A stretch of 61,130 bases of DNA from assembly GCA_009779915.1 (NCBI GenBank), contig WRBA01000014.1, positions 1 through 61,130 of the forward strand, in the 5' to 3' direction. How positions within the stretch are numbered: the first letter of the stretch is position 1; each line of letters opens with the position of its first letter. The notes beneath the pieces were generated by a model, which saw nothing but the letters and a program-made list of their open reading frames with translations, was not told the DNA's origin and ran no database searches. A program made the translations under genes and the position numbers. Positions 59,782 to 61,130 of the stretch are shown here, piece after piece. The stretch is from Defluviitaleaceae bacterium. GTDB taxonomy: Bacteria > Bacillota > Clostridia > Lachnospirales > UBA5962.

Positions 59782-59899
59782 TTGTCAAGGAAGATTGTGT
59801 CAGTTTTCAAAAAATATTTATTATCAATTGTTTTCAACTTATCACTCCGGGACTTTTTGACCTTAACTGACCCCACCCGCTCAGAGAAAGAAAGGCGGG

Positions 59900-59930
59900 G
59901 ATTAGCCGCCTTTCTGCGAGTATAGCTGTA
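59900..59930 (-). terminator. Terminator of the leucine-rich-repeat gene
   Basis: On the minus strand agaaaggcgg pairs with ccgcctttct around ctaatcc, followed by ttctct. It lies about 45 bases after the stop at 59974. The rest of 59451-59973 holds only the recombinase remnant. Confidence 0.7.
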
Positions 59931-59973
59931 GATTTTCTTGTTGATAGCTTTTACAAGATGGCATCACCCAACC

Positions 59974-61130
59974 CTAAGTCCTTTGTCTGCCAAACCAGAA
60001 GGTGCTGCCAGGATGTATTAGCCCACTCTCACGCCAGCCAATAACATCATCCTCGGTTCGCATACGGTTATTATATGCAAAAAGCTGAGTCATAGCATGG
60101 TTATTTGTTACGTTTATGCTTGTCATATCGTTGCCGGTGATATATGCCATCCGTAAAAGTGACCGGTTTGATATATCAACGCTTGTTAATTGAGTTTGGC
60201 TTATCTGCAAACTTTGCAGCGCGAAATTATTTGTTATATTTACACTTGTTGTACTTGAACCGAGTACGCCTATATGACGCAAATCCGGATGCGTCGAAAA
60301 ATCATGGGTTGCTATTTGTGTATGTGCTAAAATAATTGTTTCTAAGTTTAAATTATTGGATATATCTAAGCCGGTTATTGGGGTCGAGCGTATATCAACA
60401 TTACGCAGTTCTAAATTATTTGATATATCTAAATGTGTAAGATAGTCTGCAAGGATATCCAAGCGTTCTAAATACCTAGCCCTTGATAAATCTAAGCTGG
60501 TTAGCCCGATTCCCCATAGTCTAAGATTTCGCAGCTCAGAACTATTCGGCATATTTAAACTGCCTAGCCGGAAAGCCGGTCCAATAGTAATCGTTTGCAG
60601 CGCATGGTTGCCGGATAAATCCAAGCTTGTTATCGGAATTGTTCCAAAATTGGAAGCTCCTAAAGAAAGCTGCTCTAATTCGCGATTGTTCGATAAGTTA
60701 ATATCGGTTAAGCTCATACTGTGTAAATTCAAAACGCGTAATCTTATATTGGTTGATAAGTCAATGGTGTTTAACCCTTCCCCTGCACTAAATTCTTGGA
60801 TATACGAACTAACCGGCTCTTCCGGAATAACATAAAAATCTTCTGTTAGCTGGCTATCGAGCTCTCCAATCATAGGCTGCGGAGGAATTAATATATTAAG
60901 TTCTTCAAGGTTCACATTGTTTGTCAAATCTAAACTTGTCAGCTGACTACTATCGTATATGGTAAGGCTTCGCAGATAAGGGCTGTATATAACTACCTCA
61001 TATGCCGTAATCCATAACTCAACCTCTTGCAAGTATCTGTTGTTCGGTAAATATATACTCGTCAATTCCGATGCAAAGAGAGTAAGATACTCTAATGCCG
61101 TAAAGTATTCAATCCCTGCGAGGCTTGTAA
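59974..61130 (-). CDS. Leucine-rich-repeat protein (N-terminal part beyond the window)
   Basis: The minus-strand frame is open from the window edge to a stop at 59974; the portion visible upstream of 61065 continues TSLAGIEYFTALEYLTLFAS in the same frame, so the true start lies outside. About 15 LRR units of roughly 21 residues are visible, with the core TSLDLSxNxxLxxLxI (for example ITSLDLSGNHALQTI, LTHLDISNNLELRNV). This resembles bacterial LRR surface proteins often involved in adhesion. The C terminus (FWFGRQRT) has no LPXTG or membrane helix. Confidence 0.9.
   Translation of the reverse strand, partial: TSLAGIEYFTALEYLTLFASELTSIYLPNNRYLQEVELWITAYEVVIYSPYLRSLTIYDSSQLTSLDLTNNVNLEELNILIPPQPMIGELDSQLTEDFYVIPEEPVSSYIQEFSAGEGLNTIDLSTNIRLRVLNLHSMSLTDINLSNNRELEQLSLGASNFGTIPITSLDLSGNHALQTITIGPAFRLGSLNMPNSSELRNLRLWGIGLTSLDLSRARYLERLDILADYLTHLDISNNLELRNVDIRSTPITGLDISNNLNLETIILAHTQIATHDFSTHPDLRHIGVLGSSTTSVNITNNFALQSLQISQTQLTSVDISNRSLLRMAYITGNDMTSINVTNNHAMTQLFAYNNRMRTEDDVIGWRESGLIHPGSTFWFGRQRT

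Noticed and set aside
1-61130. tRNA, rRNA or known riboswitch genes
   Set aside because: No cloverleaf, rRNA segment or riboswitch consensus was recognised by reading; a covariance-model scan would be needed to exclude minor ncRNAs.

Overview
The window looks like chromosomal DNA of an anaerobic, low-to-moderate GC Firmicute, most likely a member of the Clostridia. The signs are a nusA-infB translation operon in Gram-positive order (including ylxR and the L7Ae-like ylxQ), strong AGGAGG ribosome-binding sites with several TTG and GTG starts, pyruvate formate-lyase with its activase, a mannose-family PTS, amino-acid and peptide catabolism, and no respiratory-chain genes. I cannot name the species.

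Layout. 1-200: tandem 81-bp hairpin repeats. 218-1063: PHP phosphoesterase. 1060-10156 (minus): rimP, a histidine phosphatase, nusA, ylxR, ylxQ, infB, rbfA, nrnA, truB, ribF as one long operon read leftwards. 10450-11473 (minus): a Met/Asn/Gln-rich ferritin-like protein and a small membrane protein. 11596-14148: a three-gene ABC-2 exporter. 14240-18211: a Mrp-type cation/proton antiporter operon (E-F-G-fused B-C-D) without MrpA. 18276-24307: envelope proteins (SH3/NlpC-P60, VanW) and sugar-type oxidoreductase/HAD genes. 24492-29713 (minus): HAD, CutC, SIS protein and PTS IIC-IID-IIA-IIB, plus a small gene with an apparent AUA start. 29729-31047 (minus): radical SAM protein and YjbQ. 31280-36349: pflB-pflA, D-aminoacylase and MazG-like. 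36409-38206: a small defence-like or addiction-like patch (divergent small gene/XRE pair, decayed RelE-like toxin with intact antitoxin, P-loop kinase-like gene). 38431-46344: aminotransferase, Fe-ADH, RocB-like peptidase, histidine ammonia-lyase and an M81 peptidase, consistent with amino-acid fermentation. 46580-51281: response-regulator diguanylate cyclase, Ogt, GNAT and PcrA helicase. 51787-53596: two orphan genes between repeat elements. 54185-59450: a compact integrative element (replication genes, XRE repressor, tyrosine integrase split by an in-frame stop). 59558-59781: serine-recombinase remnant. 59974-61130: start of a leucine-rich-repeat protein gene that runs off the window.

The most unusual signal is intergenic. 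At least five short palindromic elements (34321-34439, 47564-47827, 51319-51584, 52030-52236, 52321-52491) share TATAG...CTATA ends, an AAAA block at +18, an ACGnAG box exactly at +35 and a CAAGTTTTA-like box 37-38 bases before the other end. Their terminal arms differ between copies but stay complementary within each copy. A sixth, rearranged relative at 44636-44892 has duplicated arms and sits inside a terminator hairpin. I found no transposase for them here. They resemble Correia-type MITEs of Neisseria in end sequence and architecture, but I know of no description of this family.

Other repeat families are an 81-bp tandem hairpin (1-200), a 113-bp interspersed pair (39718-39830 and 46380-46492), a 168-bp inverted-repeat element (21663-21830), REP-like repeats (38222-38390) and twin long palindromes (10319-10443). 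Intergenic space in this genome is therefore heavily populated by structured non-coding DNA.
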